Shown piece after piece: positions 62,763 through 64,000 of a stretch of 64,000 nucleotides of DNA (position 1 is its first letter; each line of letters begins with the position of its first letter). The stretch spans positions 248,001 to 312,000 of the forward strand of contig CAVZTA010000003.1 of the NCBI GenBank assembly GCA_963778025.1, given 5' to 3'. Under the pieces are notes generated by a model. That model was not told where the DNA came from, did not search any database, and was given only the letters and a program-made list of their open reading frames with translations. Both the position numbers and the translations under genes were made by a program. The DNA is from CAVZTA01 sp963778025. Lineage in GTDB: Bacteria; Chloroflexota; Limnocylindria; Limnocylindrales; CSP1-4.

Positions 62763-63960
62763 ATGCGTGTGGCCAGCCGCATGGACACCATCGGCACCGA
62801 GACGGCGTTCGAGGCCGCCGCGCGTGCCCGCGCGCTGGAGGCGCAGGGGCGGAGCATCATCCATCTCGAGATCGGTGAGCCCGACTTCGACACGCCCGCC
62901 AACATCCGCGCCGCCGCCCAGAAGGCGCTCGACGACGGCTGGACCCACTACGGCCCGTTCTTCGGCCTGCCGGCGCTGCGCGAGGCGATCGCCGCCGACG
63001 CGACGACCGCGCAAGGGCTTCCCGGTGGACGCCGACTCCGTGGTCGTCGTCCCGGGCGCGAAGCCGATCATGTTCTACGCGATGCTCGCGCTGGTCGAGC
63101 CCGGCGACGAGGTCGTCTACCCCGATCCGGGGTTCCCCATCTACGAGTCGATGGCGCGCTATGCGGGCGGCACGACCAAGCCGTACGCGATCCGCCAGGC
63201 CAACGACTTCCGGGTGGACCTCGACGAGCTGGCGTCGCTCCTCACGCCGCGGACGAAGCTGCTGGTCCTGAACTCGCCGGCGAACCCGACGGGCGGCGTG
63301 CTGACCCGGTCAGACATGGATCGGGTCGCGGAGCTGGTCGCGGCGCATCCCGACCTTGCCGTCCTCACGGACGAGATCTACGGGCGCATCGTCCATGACG
63401 GCGAGGCCGTGTCGCTCGGCTCGTATCCCGGCATGGCCGACCGGACCATCACGCTCGACGGCTTCTCCAAGACCTACGCGATGACCGGCTGGCGCCTGGG
63501 CTACGCGATCGTGCCGCCGTTCCTCCTCGAGGCGTACAAGCAGCTGATCATCAACTCCGTGTCGTGCACGTCGATGTTCAGCCAGGTCGCCGCCGTCGAG
63601 GCGCTGACCGGGCCGCAGGACGAGGTCGAGGCGATGGTCGCCGAGTTCCGCGCCCGTCGCGACCTCATCGTCGCGGGCCTGAACGAGATCGACGGCATCG
63701 AGTGCCGCACGCCGGCCGGCGCGTTCTACGTCTTCCCCGACATCTCGGGCACCGGCCTTTCGGGTGCCGAGTTCGCCGACCGGCTGCTGGCGGACGAGGG
63801 CGTGTGCACCCTCGCCGGGACCGCGTTCGGCAAGGTCGGGCGCGATCACGTGCGCATCAGCTACGCGAACTCGCGCGAGAACCTGCGCGAGGCGCTCGAC
63901 CGGATCGGGCGCTTCGTGAGCGCCGCCCGGGCCGGCCGCGTCGCCACTCCCGCCGGCTGA
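62763..63960 (+). CDS. Aspartate-type aminotransferase, class I (one frame change)
   Basis: From ATG 62763 the protein opens MRVASRMDTIGTETAFEAAA, IIHLEIGEPDFDTPANIRAA and HYGPFFGLPALREAIAADAT. Near 63010 the frame changes and continues GFPVDADSVVVVPGAKPIMF, then LVLNSPANPTGGVLTRSDMD, TLDGFSKTYAMTGWRLGYAI with the PLP-binding Lys, and DHVRISYANSRENLREALDR with the substrate-binding Arg, ending at 63960. Total about 398 residues, as usual for family I aminotransferases. It exchanges amino groups between an amino acid and 2-oxoglutarate; substrate is not fixed by sequence. Confidence 0.9.
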
Positions 63961-63974
63961 GCGACGCACGACCG

Positions 63975-64000
63975 ATGGCGGATCGCCCGAGGGTCTTCGT
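63975..64000 (+). CDS. Start of a further gene, cut by the window edge
   Basis: ATG 63975 opens MADRPRVF at the right edge, 15 bp after the aminotransferase stop. Such starts are common in D-2-hydroxyacid dehydrogenases, but eight residues are not enough to identify the gene. Confidence 0.35.

Noticed and set aside
60720..63071. Upstream extension of the DUF2203 frame to about 930 codons
   Set aside because: The extension overlaps the heparinase-like gene in another frame and shows no domain; only the last 144 codons match DUF2203.
2423..63960. Programmed ribosomal frameshifting as the cause of the interrupted genes
   Set aside because: The sites share no slippery heptamer with a downstream structure, occur in unrelated genes, and a tRNA is also affected.

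Overview
The window is very GC-rich bacterial chromosomal DNA. Together the gene set (thick DipZ-type thioredoxin fusion, LmbE deacetylase, WYL regulators, class III cyclases fused to cupin or alpha/beta-hydrolase domains, lipoproteins with Ser/Pro/Ala linkers, and a b6c-type cytochrome complex with a cytochrome c-cupredoxin fusion) suggests a Chloroflexota lineage (Limnocylindria/Ellin6529-like) or, less likely, an Actinobacteriota relative. This is inference from gene content only; no rRNA is present. About twenty genes are interrupted by single-base frame changes with intact protein on both sides, and the only tRNA carries an extra base in its T-loop. This looks like a draft or long-read metagenome assembly with uncorrected indels rather than mass pseudogenisation, so such genes are listed over their full inferred span.

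Layout. 1-12 kb: XRE regulator and divergent F420-type reductase, glycosyltransferase, a very large three-module sugar-transferase/methyltransferase, a cupin-cyclase, a Met/His-repeat lipoprotein coupled to a DipZ-like CcdA-thioredoxin protein, and an ECF sigma factor with a membrane-bound beta-propeller partner. 12-19 kb: small regulators, a secreted trypsin-like protease, a hydrolase-cyclase and an NAD-binding epimerase. 19.3-25.8 kb: an accessory region between a decayed integrase C-terminus (joined to a membrane gene that lost its start) and tRNA-Arg(TCG). It holds a second, nearly complete tyrosine recombinase, a Cys-rich peptide, a membrane/coiled-coil protein, an SGNH hydrolase and a small membrane protein. 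26-36 kb: phosphoglucomutase and glycogen synthase, an amine-oxidase-like flavoprotein, M23 peptidase, HD phosphohydrolase, WYL regulator. 36-45.7 kb: SAM hydrolase, a polar amino-acid ABC transporter (three genes), LysM-deacetylase, a GAF-GGDEF sensor, and a GIDE-type membrane pair. 46-52 kb: tRNA-editing-like protein, HAD phosphatase, thiamine pyrophosphokinase, peroxiredoxin, LmbE deacetylase and a large membrane protein.

52.4-59.3 kb is the most notable locus: one operon encoding a GltD-like flavoprotein with extra ferredoxin clusters, split cytochrome b (b6 and subunit IV), Rieske protein, a cytochrome c fused to a blue-copper domain, and a membrane Kelch protein. It reads as a quinone:cytochrome/cupredoxin oxidoreductase with an attached pyridine-nucleotide or ferredoxin module. 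59.4-64 kb: rhodanese, DUF309, DUF2203, a secreted heparinase-like protein, an aspartate-type aminotransferase and the start of one further gene.
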